Source: Xestospongia bergquistia
Taxonomy: Eukaryota > Porifera > Demospongiae > Haplosclerida > Petrosiidae
DNA length: 64,000 nucleotides
Direction of reading: 5' to 3'
Assembly: GCA_963965975.1 (NCBI GenBank)
Contig: OZ014411.1
Span: forward strand, 8,991,501-9,055,500
The notes under the pieces were generated by a model that made no database searches, had not been told where the DNA came from, and was given only the letters and a program-made list of their open reading frames with translations. This document shows, piece by piece, positions 12,122 through 23,689 of this stretch. Each line of letters begins with the position of its first letter. Position 1 is the first letter of the stretch. Position numbers and translations under genes: made by a program.

Positions 12122-13950
12122 ATGGATTCTTGTCTTCTTATGTTGTTTCTAAGGATCAATGGAGTGATGAGAATTGGGACAGCACTTCAATTACATCTTA
12201 CTCTGACTGAACTAGCAAAATATCAAAACAGGTAAGAAGAGAAAGGTAGAGTCCCATGTTTTTGGATGACTATATATATATTATATGGAAATTGCAAACT
12301 AAAAGCAATAAAATGTACAGAATATAGTCTCTTTCTATGTCATACTCTACAGTTAATAGTGCATATTATCATCCATGTGTATTGTTTATTCTCTTGAATT
12401 CACTAAGAATAGTGTGAAAAACAATAGTTGGCCTTTGTTTTAGCCCACATCTTCATATATATTGTAATAAAGTGGCTTGACTATGTTTGGCAAGACAACC
12501 AAAAGGCCATGAACTTTTTTTCAATTAATTACTGTTGTGTTTGTTCATATAGTTATAACTACAAATAGCAAAAATGACAGTATAACAGCAAATCGAACAA
12601 TTTCACTAAAATAAATATGCATTTTAAAAACTGCAACAAAAACACCACTATATTAACAATTAATAAACATATGCCTAAGCTTTCATTTTCTATTTGATTT
12701 ATTACTAGGTATTTTTAAAACAGTTTGTTTGGAAATAAGCTAATCATTTTAATATTTGCTTGATAAGTATTTATCTACTATAGTTCATTGAATGTGCCTA
12801 TTAAATCAAGTGTCACATTATATTGTCCAAACACTACAGTACAAGTATACAATGTGGATAAAGTAAAGTATGATAATTGTCAGCCTCTTATTGAATCTAA
12901 TATCCAAATTGGTAAGTATCAACTCTAATACCATAGTTATGAGATATGCTTCGTTAACAGGTCACTGTGCAAATACTCCGCTTTCATTAAATATTCAAGG
13001 TGTAACATTACCTGGATCTGTCAACTATGAAGTTGGTCAGACTTACTATTTTGCAAGTAAGCTAAGAACTAATTAAAGTATTACTAATTGTTATTGTAAT
13101 TTAGTATATGATAATAACAAAGGAACAGAACCTTGTATAGCAGGCTACAAGTTTAAGATACATGTATATGGTATGTAATAGCTACATTGATGAATGGAAC
13201 ATGATTTTTTAAACAATGAACACAATGAACTCAAATTTTTTTTCAGAAATATCCTCGACTATGCTTAAGACACCATCAAGATTAAACATACAGTCACCAT
13301 TTTCAACTGGTATAACAAGTTTAAACATACAGTCACCATTTTCAACTGGTATAACAAGTTTAAACATACAGTCACCATTTTCAACTGGTATAACAAGTAC
13401 AATTGACATGATTATAATGACCAAAATAAGTATAGCTGACATAACCTCTTATCATACAGGTATATATAACAGCAATTGTTATACTTTACAAGTATACTTA
13501 AATTTCATTGTTGTAATTATCTTTGCAAAAATATAGCATTGTCAATCTAATATATATACAAAGAAAACAACAATAAATAAGTTTAATATGATTTTATATT
13601 AGGACACGAATTTGAAGTTTCAAAGACTTTAACATCACCATCTGGTATTAAAATCACTAATGTTATGCTTAATGTCATACTGATTATATAGGCATCAATG
13701 GAATTAGGCCATCTAATATACAACCAATAAGTACTGGTGGATCATCTAATATCAATTCATGGTATATAGTTGGTTCAATACTTGCAGTATTTGTAATCTC
13801 TGTTATCACTTTTGTTGTTATAATGACAATTTGCATACTACAGAGAAAGTCACATATGTCAAGGTAATCAAAAATATTAACAATTTATATTATTAAATTT
13901 ATTTCAGTAAAAATAATGACTTGACAACTAATCAATTATTATCAGAGTGA
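12122..13950 (+). CDS. ephrin-like single-pass membrane protein
   Basis: Eight exons: 12122-12231, 12784-12911, 12961-13056, 13105-13170, 13247-13459, 13603-13644, 13692-13863 and 13908-13950. All have GT/AG ends and consistent phases; the sum is 870 bp, 289 residues. The start ATG opens a short hydrophobic leader (MDSCLLMLFL). Residues about 45-130 have the order and spacing of an ephrin (cupredoxin-fold) ectodomain: LYCPN, VYNVDKVKYDNC, IGHC, VGQTYYFA and EPC, so the four ephrin disulfide cysteines are present. A stalk with three 13-residue repeats follows, then a membrane helix (WYIVGSILAVFVISVITF) and a tail of about 20 residues ending in QLLSE. The tail lacks the YKV ending and tyrosines of vertebrate ephrin-B. 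Ephrins bind Eph receptor kinases in cell-cell signalling; whether this one does is inference. It could instead be a related cupredoxin-like receptor. Confidence 0.7.
13282..13398 (+). repeat. three perfect 39-bp coding tandem repeats in the ephrin-like stalk
   Basis: The unit beginning 'ttaaacatacagtcacc' occurs at 13282, 13321 and 13360. Each encodes LNIQSPFSTGITS. The repeats are in frame, serine/threonine-rich and lie between the ectodomain and the membrane helix. The lack of differences between units suggests recent expansion, so copy number may vary between individuals. Confidence 0.9.
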
Positions 13951-15429
13951 GAAAAGATAACGAGAGTCAGTTAGATGAAAAGATTTCTCTAACAAAAAGG
14001 AGGAAGAATTGAATTCACACATCATTTTTGACACCCAATTCAACACAATGTTCATACATAGCTTGAGATAGTTTGTGGTCCATTTAACTTATTAATAATT
14101 TTAACTTAGCATAACTGTCTGTCACTAATTAGACTTACTGTCATGCATAATAATTAATCACTGACAAGTGACAACCCCACTTACTATATTGTAACTATAC
14201 GAGTGGAAAAATGTTTCAAAATTCATAGTAATTCTCGACTTCTTGCTTGTATTTTTCTGAAGTGTCATTTTTTGTAATACAAGAACTGGTCATGAAACAA
14301 AATCTATTACAGCCAATATAAGTTAGTTTAAAAAGTATTTACAAATTTTAAAAAATAAGCCTGATCTTAAATACACTTGATAATCTATGTCAATGTTTAA
14401 TCTCACTCATGATTAGACATCGTAGAGGGTAAGTTGTACCCTAAACACCATATGCATGCCAAGACCATTTACCTCAATAAACAAAGTAAAAGAAATCATA
14501 TTATCTACTAGACTGGACTGAACAATGAGATATACTTTATCTTCTTGAACTGGACTACCTTGCTAAAATTACTTTGCTAGCATAATAATTATGCTGCTAA
14601 GTAGGAGGGGTGGCTTAAGGAGAAGGTACATTGTAGATAGTTTTGTTCTAATAGACTTACGGTAATGTATGTGGGCCTGTACGTTAGCATGTGGCAAGTC
14701 TTCCATCTTATACGATCTTTCCTATAGTTGACTGTTGACTATTGGTTTGTTAGGTGGTAAGTCTATAATAAGAAGTAATACATTTGAAAATGCACAACCT
14801 AAGTAGTTCTACTAAATCTAAGTTTCTTTACTAGTAGGTTTCAGCATGTTTGTTTCTTTTACCGTAATAATAACTAGTAGCTTCATTTGTTGTCATCCTT
14901 AAACTATATTTATGTGTGGGCAGATGAAAATGGCAAAAGGTACTTTTGAAGAAACGTTAGTGCATGATTAAATGTTAAAATAAAATTTGTGTGGACAGGA
15001 CCAAAGTTTCTTTACCAAGTTGTATGTTTTATATGATATTAATTAATGTGACTGCTAAAATCTAGTTTTAAGTTACACAGTGGTACCTATGTTATGTTTA
15101 GTTGAGCACTGGAATGTAGCAAGGCATGCAAGTACAGTAGCATACTGAATATTTATAATGTTTCCTAATTGATCAAGCTTTTAGATTTATTGCTTTATGG
15201 CTTTTTATAGTCTTGTTGTTGTCTATTATGGTTACTATATTAGTGTGAATCACGTTTTGGAATGAGCACAATGATATTTTAAGGTACATACCACATGTGA
15301 TATCATACCAATTGTACACATACAACTGATTTACATATACATGTATGTCCATATGCTCATGTGTTGTATTTTCTCTTGTCATTGATGTATTTGTATGTTA
15401 CTTGTAAAAGTTACTTGATTGCTTACCAG

Positions 15430-16190
15430 CAGGTGCATGTCTAGAGCTACACTATTGGATGGGCACAACTGGGTGTGCGAAGCGTGCCGTGAAAAATTTT
15501 CTGTGTTAATTATTTCATGAGGGGCGTGATAAAATTAAACCATGGTTATCATGATTAAGCTAAGAACAGAGCTAGAGTATAATGTTCAAGATTCGCTTAT
15601 AATAATTAGAATAAAGTGATTTTTCTGTTCTTGTCGCTGTTCTTGAACTCCTAGTACTTCAGATACCTGTATGCGAGACGACAATTCTCTTTTCACTGCT
15701 AGTACTGCCAAATCTATCAACCTTTGTTCACCCATTGTTGATCACAAGTAACTTTTTTTTTAATCCCGAGAAAGAGCGCTTACATTGAGCAGCAATCATC
15801 ATTGCTGTTCGAAATAAGCTGATCAGATTGGGGAAAGCCCTGGGTAAGCTCATTAAAAACAGAAGAACTTCATCAGTGCGAGAAAAGCTCTTCTCAGCAG
15901 TCACAGTTTTTGCCATACCTGCTTCAACTGCAATAGCTCTCTCAGTTGTCAATCAAAAGCTTCATGTCAGTGATGGAAAGGAAGTTATTTGAACCAGGAT
16001 GGCATGCTTGTATTGATTTCATTATTTCGATGCCGTTTGGTCAGCTGTATAGCCATGCTTCACCATGCGTTAATGAGATAACGAAATCACTAATAATAAG
16101 TTTTTAAAAATTATTCACTATCTAAAAATAATTTTTTTAAAAAAATTCTGAGCTGGTTGGTTGGGCCCTGGCCCACCCATGCATGGATAT
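15430..16190 (-). mobile_element. hAT transposase C-terminal remnant at the duplication join
   Basis: The minus strand reads LPRAFPNLISLFRTAMMIAA then KRSFSGLK (15952-15728), the usual lead-in of a hAT dimerisation domain (ERSFS-type motif). In another frame STMGEQRLIDLAVLAVKREL follows at about 15610-15735. A frame change in a poly-A run and a stop separate the two. The segment occupies exactly the space between duplication copies 1 and 2. Clear terminal inverted repeats and an 8-bp target duplication were not found. Confidence 0.6.
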
Positions 16191-16203
16191 GAGGGCCTTC
16201 TGG

Positions 16204-17160
16204 CTACACATATCTAGTGTACATAATCTGCCTTCTCTCACTGTCTATTTGCTTTTTCTTACTTGGATTCTTTTGTTTGTATAATTTCTTTACACAGCAG
16301 TAGTTGCATATTAGTACTGCATTCACAACAAAGATCATTGACAAAAGAAGAGCACTAATACTTATAAGTAACAGTAACATATCTGAAGGCAGTGAAAGAG
16401 ATGATGTATTTAATACTTTTGTAAGCGATTACATAAAGCTACCACTGATAGACTGACCTTTAATAATAAGAGAGAGTTGATGTTGACCTAATTGCTGTGG
16501 TTTCTTGGACACAAGGTAAAGTACCATTACCACAATCTATGGTGTTAGTTTCAATTGGTCTACCTTTCTCTTCAACTGAAACAAACCTACTACTCACTAT
16601 TTCACCACCTTTAGATAATATCTTCCTTTTACTATCACTGAATATCACTTGAATATTTAATTTGTTATTCACATGTACAGGAAAATTATCACTCTTGGTG
16701 GAGATATTTCATTAAATGTAATACCCAATTTTTCTATTTTACAGATCATCTGTCTATGGATATAGTTGGTGACTCACATAATTCAAGAGAATTCTGAGTG
16801 AATTCTTGTGTATAGGTAGTTTTCTAATGGTCTATAATGTGTCCACAACTGATATAGTAACTCAACATCATTGTACTGTCCTACAACAGTAGTTACAGGA
16901 CAGTGATAGTAAGTTCATTGTCTCCATGATATATCGGATCCCCTCTACCTATAGATTTCCCATATTTGTGTCATGTTTACCTCTAATTTCAAAAATTAAC
17001 TCTTTATTCTCAATCTGTGATAGTTGAATAAAACTCAGACACTCTCCAGGAATAATTCAAGGTACATTGTACACTAACTTTTGGTCAATTTATATCAATA
17101 ACGTTTTGAGACTCTGACTATGTAGATAATTATTTTATTACTGTAATGATTATACTTCAC
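16204..17160 (-). pseudogene. single-pass membrane protein remnant, copy 2
   Basis: Paralogue of the remnant at 9791-10740. The terminal membrane-helix exon and the VNNKLNIQVIFSD exon are both present. Near 16485 it has two extra bases relative to copy 1, and the upstream exons carry the same stops, so the gene was probably already decaying before or soon after duplication. Confidence 0.45.
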
Positions 17161-17164
17161 ACCA

Positions 17165-18053
17165 GACGCTATTATTATGAATGAAGTAAGTCTTGGTATG
17201 ATCAGGTTCAAATTCACAACAATGTTGACAAGTGTTTCCCATCTAGATAAAGAAAACTATGCAGTCATAATGCAATCAGAAATGCAAGAGACTGAAATTG
17301 TCACCATAAAAGAAAAAATGCAATCCTTTAAATCCAGTTACTTTATTGGACAAAAGAATCAAAAATCTGTAAAATCTAATGAAATACCCAAAACTGTCAG
17401 TGTGAATTGTAAAACCCTCATTATTATTGATTCATATCACTTTGTCATAAATAGTGAGATACAAAACAAGTCTACAACATCCTCTCAAATGAAGATGATC
17501 CCATTAGTGGTTGGCAGATTGGCAATAGGTTAGTTTCATCATCTTTCTTTAATAATTTATCCATTGTCTCATTATGAAAGTTTTTTTTTATTTTGTTGAA
17601 AGAAGTGAAGGCACTAAATCCAGAATTCCTAACTGAGGATATCTGTTTTGAGTTATGTCCTTTTTTGTGACTTGTTTGTTCTACATGTAATTTGTATCTG
17701 TAATATGGTTGATTGTACCATATATATATATATATATATATATAGCTGTTTTTGCCATTATACATACAATAATATACTATGTGTGAGTATACTATAAAAA
17801 TTGGTACATGTCTTTGTTGTATCTATCAGTTAGATAAGAGATGATACAACCATGTACAGCAATCGTTACATTATATTACAAGCCGCTACCACAGTGACAA
17901 ATTCAGTGTTTTATAGATATATTTCAATTTAAGGTTTTTATGCTTCCATTATTTCAAGGTGTAGCATATCATTTTTATCGATATAGGTTTGAAGCACTAT
18001 CAACCAGAGAAGAGGTAAAACCTCTGATAATGCCAAGTAAGAAGGAGACATGA
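17165..18053 (+). CDS. uncertain exons of an unknown plus-strand gene, copy 2
   Basis: Counterparts of the weak candidates at 10748-11116 and 11614-11680: an open stretch to 17530 and a tail-like exon 17987-18053 (FEALSTREEVKPLIMPSKK). Same doubts as for copy 1. A minus-strand ORF (17472-17765) overlaps and runs into the TA microsatellite. Confidence 0.22.
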
Positions 18054-18426
18054 AAGAAAAACTAATGTGCTTTCTATATTTATAATACATGACTAGCTAT
18101 TCAATATCAATTGTACATGCTACATGCTATAAATAGAATTATGACTGACTCATATATGCATGAATAAAATTATTGTTGTCCAAATCACCCTAAAACCTTA
18201 TTCTGAAAGTAAAATAATAAATACTGTTTTCATTACAACAATAACTATCATTTGATAAACATTCATTTCCCAATTGAAACAGTTTTCATCAAATCATTTT
18301 GCTACATGCAACCAGTATAACCATATATGGTTAAAACAACAATGCTAATTTTTCAGTAATAATGCATTACACAACATTACTTATTACACAACATTACTTA
18401 ATAAGTTCAATATATTTTTATATTAG

Positions 18427-18778
18427 GACATGAATTTGAAGTTTCAAAGACTTTAATATCACAATCTGGTATTAAAATAACTCAAATGTCATGCAAATAT
18501 CATACTGATTATATAGGTATCAATGGAATTAGGCCATCTAATATACAACAAATAAGTACTGGTGGATCATCTATTATCAATTCATGGTATATAGTTGGTT
18601 CAATACTTGCAGTATTTGTAGTTTCTGTTATTACTTTTGTTGTTATAATGACAATTTGCATACTATGGAGAAAGTCACATATGTCAAGGTAATCTATCAA
18701 AAATATTAACAATTTATATTATTAAATTTTTTCAGTAAAAATAATGACTTGAGGACTAATCAGTTATTATCAGAGTGA
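18427..18778 (+). pseudogene. orphan stalk, membrane and tail exons of the ephrin-like gene
   Basis: Three exons equivalent to the last three of the gene at 12122-13950: 18427-18468, 18517-18688 and 18736-18778. Phases, membrane helix (WYIVGSILAVFVVSVITF) and tail are intact. The start exon, ectodomain exons and repeat-stalk exon are gone with the copy 2 deletion, so this copy has no ephrin domain. It could only be expressed by splicing from an upstream exon, for which I see no evidence. Confidence 0.75.
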
Positions 18779-20321
18779 AAAAAGATAATGAAAGAGCCAG
18801 TGAGATGAAAAGATTTCTCTAACAAAAAGTAGGAAGAATTGAATTCACACATCATTTTTGACACCCAATTCAACACAATGGTCATACATAGCTTGAGATA
18901 GTTTGTGTCCATTTAACTTATTAATAATTATTAAAATTTTAACTTACCATAACTGTCTGTCACTAATTAGACTACTGTCATACATAATTAACCACTGACA
19001 ATTGACAACTTCACTTACTATATTGTAGCTATACAAGTGGAAAAATAATGTTTTAAAATTCGTAGTAATTCTTGACTTCTTGTTAGTATTTTTCTGAATG
19101 TCATTTTTTGTAATACAAATAACTGATCACGAAACAAAATCTATTACAGCCTGTATAAGTTAGTTTAAAAAGTATTAATTTTATAATAAAAAAATTATGC
19201 CTGATCTTAAATAGACTTGATAATCTATGTCAACATTTAATCTCAGTCATAATTAGACATTGTAGAGGGTACTAAGTTATACCCTAAACATGTCATACCA
19301 AGACTATTCACCTTAATAAATAAAGTAAAAGAAATACTACTATCTAATAGACTGGACTGAACAATAGATATACTTCTTGGACTGGACTACCTTACTAAAA
19401 TTAGTATGCAATAATAATTATAAGTAGGAGGGGTTGGCTTAAGTAGCTTCGTTCTAATAGACTTACGGTAACGTATCCATGTGGGACTTTTAGCATGTGG
19501 CAAGTCTTCCATCTTACAAGCTCTTTCTCGGTAAGGACCTTAGGTGTTTGGGTCTAAATTTCCTTTTTTAATATAGCCACAAGTATATATATCTGTTTGT
19601 CCTTTCTGTAGTTGACTGCTGACTATTGATCTGTTTGGTGGTGAGTCTATAGTAAGAAGTGATACATTTGAAAATGCACAATCTAAGTAGTTCTACTAAA
19701 TGTAAAATTCTTTACTAGTAGGTTTCAGCATGTTTGTTTCTTTTACAGTAATAATAACTAGTAGCTTCATTTGTATTAAAGCCTTTAACTATAGTGCTGT
19801 GTGGGTGGATGAAAATGGCAACTGTTACTTTTGAAGAAGCTTTAGTGCATGATTAAATATTAAAATGAAACTTGTGTGGGCAGGACCAAAGTTTCTTTAT
19901 CAAGTTGAATCTTTTATATGATATTAAGGCGATAATTAATATGACTGGTAAAATCTATCTTCAGTGGTACCTTTATTTGAGCACTGGAATGTAGCAAGGG
20001 AAGTACAGTAGCATACTGAATATCAACAATGTTTCCTAATTTATCAAGGTTTTATATTTATGGGTTTATGGCCTTTTTATAGTCTTGTTGCTGTCTATTA
20101 TGGTCACTATGTCAGTGTGAGCCACTTTTTGGAATGTTGTGACTTATCTCAATGAGCACAATTATACTCTAAAGACTGGGATACACGAGGCGATTTTATT
20201 GTATCTTGGTTGTATGCAACATGCGAGTGCAACAAAGTTGCGTGAATAGGGTGGAATATTGATGCAACATTATCACAATAATTTTTATTAACTATTTTAA
20301 ATAACTACGTTTAATTTTAAA

Positions 20322-22292
20322 ATGGCGGACAACCAGCAGATAGCAGCATGTGGAATGTTAATAGCCACAATACTGTCCAGGAGACATAGGAGGCGAAGAA
20401 ATAGAACTTTCTGGATCAGAGACTGGGTTAGCCATAGCAAACGTCAGGAACACGGAGCATATCATGAACTAGTGAACGAATTACTGCTGGGTGACCAGGT
20501 CACATACAGAAATTTCCTGAGAATTGATGTAACATCCTTTGAGGAGCTCTTGAGTCTAGTGGCACCACATATAACATATAGTGACACGAATATGAGACCA
20601 GCAATCCCTCCTGGAGAACAACTTGTACTCACTCTACGCTTTCTAGCCAGTGGTCAGTACCTGTGTATAATGTGTGTGTATATATTATTGTTACTTTTAG
20701 GAGAATCATATACTAGCTTACAGTATCTGTACAGAATTCCCAGACAGACAATTGGTAAAATTGTACCTGAGACATGCTCTTTTATTTGTGAAGTATTAAA
20801 AGATTATATGAAAGTACGTAAGTAATTAAAATAAAAAATTAAGGCAATTATACAATTGTCACAAGTTCTTTCACGGAGTACTATCTCTTGTATGTGATGT
20901 ACTGCTTCTTGAACTTAGTGGTCCACTCCAATTACCATGCATATCAGTATTATTAGGGTATATGGCATAATTGTGTGGTCCAAGCATCATTGGTATTTGA
21001 GTACCAGCATGAGTAGAGTATATGATGGATTGTTTCTGAAATTTAATTCTTTGTTTCGTACCTTCGTCTTTGATGTCTTTCAGTTCATATGTTACGTATT
21101 CCCCAAACACATCATCAGCATCTTTTTGAATAGGTTTTGGTGTGTTGCTTGCAGACTCCATAATGGTAATAGCTTTCTCTACAGGATTTTCTTCTCTAGT
21201 CTCTCTTTTCTGTTGTTTAGTGAATCCTTTTTTTTGTTTGGGTAGTAGGCTTTTTTATTGACACCACACTAACAGCATCTGGTTCCTCGTTTGACATTAT
21301 GCTTTCATCAGCATTACTTTCATAATCTTCATTACTAAAGGTTGATGCTTCTGTTTTGTCAATATTGCGTTGATCAAGAGCCTGCATTAAAAAGATAATG
21401 ATGAAACAACTCATTGACTATTACAACTGTTTACTAGCTACTATTACTGTTTATTGCTTTTTATTTTTCATTGCATAGGTACCTAGGACAGAGATAGAAT
21501 GGAAGTCTATTGCCCATGATTTTGAGAAACAGTAGAATTTCCCCCACTGTATAGGATCAATGGACGGAAAGCATATAGTAATTAGACCACCCACTGGGAG
21601 TAGTTCTTACTATTTTAACTATAAACACACTTTCAGCATTGTTCTCCTAGCAGTTGTAGATGCCAACTATAAGTTTATTTACATAGATGTCGGATGCAAC
21701 GGTAGAATATCTGATGTCGGTGTATTTAAAAATTGTTTGTTATTCAATGCAATGGAAAACAATACTCTCCAAATACTTCTTCCAGAGCCTCTAGATGATG
21801 GAAGCGGATTTCCCATTCCATACATGATGGTAGCTGATGATGCGTTTCCATTGAAACAATACATACAAAAACCATTTGGACAAGCACGGTTAACAAACGA
21901 AAGAAGGATTTTCAACTATCGCCTGAGCCAAGCAAGATGTATTGTTGAAAACAGTTTCGGAATTCTAGCCAGCAGGTTCAGGATTTTTATGGCACCAATC
22001 AATTTGTCTCCTGACAAAGTTGAAAAGATTGTTATCGCTTGCTGTAGCTTGCATAATTTTCTCTACAAAGGTGATTTATGCTCAACCTGGAAGCTTTGAT
22101 AGTGAAGATTCCGCAACACATTCTATCACTCCTGGAGAATGGAGACAAGGGCAGCAGCCTCAAGGAATGCTCTCTCTTGAATGTAGGGGGAGTAATAGAA
22201 GCTCTCAAGGTGCAAGAGAAATACGTGAATATTTAGTGCAATACTTCATATCTGATGCAGGAAGTGTGTCATGGCAAAACAACATGATCTAA
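20322..22292 (+). pseudogene. Harbinger DDE transposase (disrupted)
   Basis: Exons 20322-20652, 20701-20813 and 21479-22292; introns of 48 and 665 bp. The N-terminal part reads FRIDVTSFEELLSLV-like sequence and LASGESYTSLQYLYRIPRQ, typical of the helical N-terminus of the family. The catalytic exon holds IGSMDGKHIVIRPP (first Asp), MMVADDAFPL (second Asp) and RCIVENSFGILASRFRIF (Glu), then ACCSLHNFL, and in a shifted frame GEWRQG and VSWQ near the end. Two lesions: TAG at 21533-21535 where the family has Trp before NFPHCIGS, and a one-base frame change at about 22070-22085. The long intron contains the last exon of the antisense MADF gene. Confidence 0.85.
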
Positions 22293-22783
22293 TTTAATGA
22301 TAATTTTACTGACCTCTAAGTTTGATTGCGTAGTCTTTGGTGTAACATAGTCTTCCAAGAATTCAAGCTGTTTATAATGTAGCCATCTTGTTACATACAC
22401 ATCATCTACTCCTGTCCCAGTTTTTCTTTTTTTCATCTTTCTTCTTTCTCTTGTATACTGTGTTCTCAAGTCTCACCATTTCTTCTCTACTTCTTTCACT
22501 ACATGTTTATAGAGACTATAATAATGTATATATGTACTATTATGTGTGTGTGTTATTATCTACCTGGTGTGTCCAGAGTTTGGGATATTTCTGTAAGTGC
22601 CTTGCTTCTCATATCTCTGTTGAAATAGTCTTTACTCTTTGTGTTGTATAACACGGCCTCTCCTCGTACAACGTGATTAAAAGATTTACATATTCTGTTG
22701 TCCATTTCTTCTACATTTTTAAGGAAACCATACCCACTACTGTTTTTATGGTTACTTTTGATTTTGCTGCGATATTGTCGCAT
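20871..22783 (-). pseudogene. Harbinger-encoded MADF-BESS DNA-binding protein (disrupted)
   Basis: Minus-strand exons 22783-22564, 22498-22314 and 21381-20871. Exons 1-2 form a MADF (Myb/SANT-like) domain: LYNTKSKDYFNRDMRSKAL, then KEVEKKW and LRTQYTRERRK. Exon 3 is acidic and ends with a BESS-like motif (DVFGEYVTYELKDI). The long intron (21382-22313) encloses the catalytic exon of the transposase on the other strand. Lesions: TGA at 22475-22473 replacing Arg between KKW and DLRTQY (consistent with C-to-T at CpG), and a one-base frame change in the A8 run (T8 on plus, 21228-21235). In Harbinger elements the second protein binds DNA and helps transposase act; that role is inferred here. Confidence 0.75.
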
Positions 22784-23055
22784 GGATTAGCCGGCATCCC
22801 TATAGCTTGCAACAAGTTGCATGTGATCAACTGTCATCGCAATTTTCATGATACACAATAAGATATATCTCATGCAATGTTTTGCATACAACAAAATCGC
22901 CTTGTGTATCCCAGCCTTAAGGTACATACCACCTACCAATTGTATGCATAAAACTGATTTACATGAACATGTAGTCCATATGCTTATGTTTTGTATTTTT
23001 TCTTGTCATTAATGTACCTTACGTTACTTGAAAAAGTTACTCGACTGCTTACCAG

Positions 23056-23366
23056 TGTTTAGCAATTCTTCATAGTACTTAGAATTGAACATGCACCATC
23101 ACCTTTAACCACTGATAAAGTTTGGTAAGGGATGTATTTTTATGTTTTTTACAGAGCTTTCATATCCCTTTTAAAAAGTTATCTATCCCATTAACTGCAC
23201 ATTCTTATGTTAGTTATTTGCAAATGACAAGAGCTAAGTCATATTAGAATTTATGTCATTGATATCATCAAAGGATCACACAATATTACTGCTTATTATA
23301 TGAAACTTAAACTTAATGCTATATCAGTAAGAGTTATTTCATTTGTCAATATTTTGTGCTCTTGAC
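23056..23366. other. right flank of the duplication, nothing recognised
   Basis: Unique sequence after copy 2. If the MADF gene to its right continues in this direction its later exons should be here, but I could not identify any. Confidence 0.3.
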
Positions 23367-23600
23367 CTACGAACTTATCTCGTAACCATTTCCACCTTTT
23401 TGAACACTCCTTTATAGAGAGATCTTTAACCTAGAAGTACAGCTATTTATATATCATTACTTTTATATAACCTGAATTACCTGGTTACCAACAACCTTCC
23501 AAGCATTTTCTCTTACTTTAGCATGTTTATAACTCTTGTTAGTGACTTGCCAAAGGCAGGGAAAAGAACAAACAGCTTCAATTATCTTCTCATCATCCAT
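23367..23600 (-). CDS. MADF-domain protein, partial (first two exons)
   Basis: Minus-strand exon 1 (23600-23481, 40 codons, phase 0) starts MDDEKIIEAVCSFPCLW and continues to AWKVVGNQ. After a 50-bp intron, exon 2 (23430-23367) reads VKDLSIKECSKRWKWLRDKF. Together they make a MADF domain with the expected aromatic residues and W/RW/LRD positions. MADF domains bind DNA in transcription factors and in Harbinger accessory proteins. Later exons and a BESS motif were not found. It is distinct from the MADF gene inside the Harbinger element. It may be a truncated host gene or part of an older element. Confidence 0.65.
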
Positions 23601-23689
23601 TTTATAACACATGATTGTACTTGTGACTGGTTTTGATTGGCCAGACACATTGCTTGGAGCATCCTGATAGAAAATTAGTCTATACTCGT

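Larger units (their letters stand above)
9778..15429. repeat. segmental duplication, copy 1
   Basis: Begins at 'gaggaccttctggctaca' and ends at 'gcttaccag'. It aligns with 16191-23055 over its whole length except for two large differences: 12017-13577 is missing from copy 2, and copy 2 carries a Harbinger element. Small differences (one to three bases, and a shorter TA/GA microsatellite in copy 2) are scattered throughout. The interval 13951-15429 has no gene that I can see. Confidence 0.85.
20170..22920. mobile_element. PIF/Harbinger DNA transposon with TIRs and TAA target duplication
   Basis: The element is 20173-22917 (2745 bp), flanked by TAA at 20170-20172 and 22918-22920. Left end AGACTGGGATACACGAGG and the reverse complement of the right end AGGCTGGGATACACAAGG match at 16 of 18 positions, and similarity continues for about 31 bp. 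The paralogous empty site in copy 1 has a single TAA (15280-15282), confirming both ends. Inside are a plus-strand DDE transposase and a minus-strand MADF-BESS gene, both broken, so this copy cannot move by itself. Confidence 0.93.
16191..23055. repeat. segmental duplication, copy 2 (with deletion and insertion)
   Basis: Aligns with 9778-15429. It lacks the counterpart of 12017-13577; at the breakpoint (about 18365-18405) the word 'ttacacaacattactta' is doubled, a typical end-joining scar. It gained the 2745-bp element at 20173-22917. The interval 18779-20169 has no gene that I can see. Confidence 0.85.

Noticed and set aside
13645..13691. Apparent one-base frameshift in the ephrin-like gene relative to copy 2
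   Set aside because: A 47-bp GT...AG intron removes the segment in both copies and keeps the frame, so no lesion is needed.
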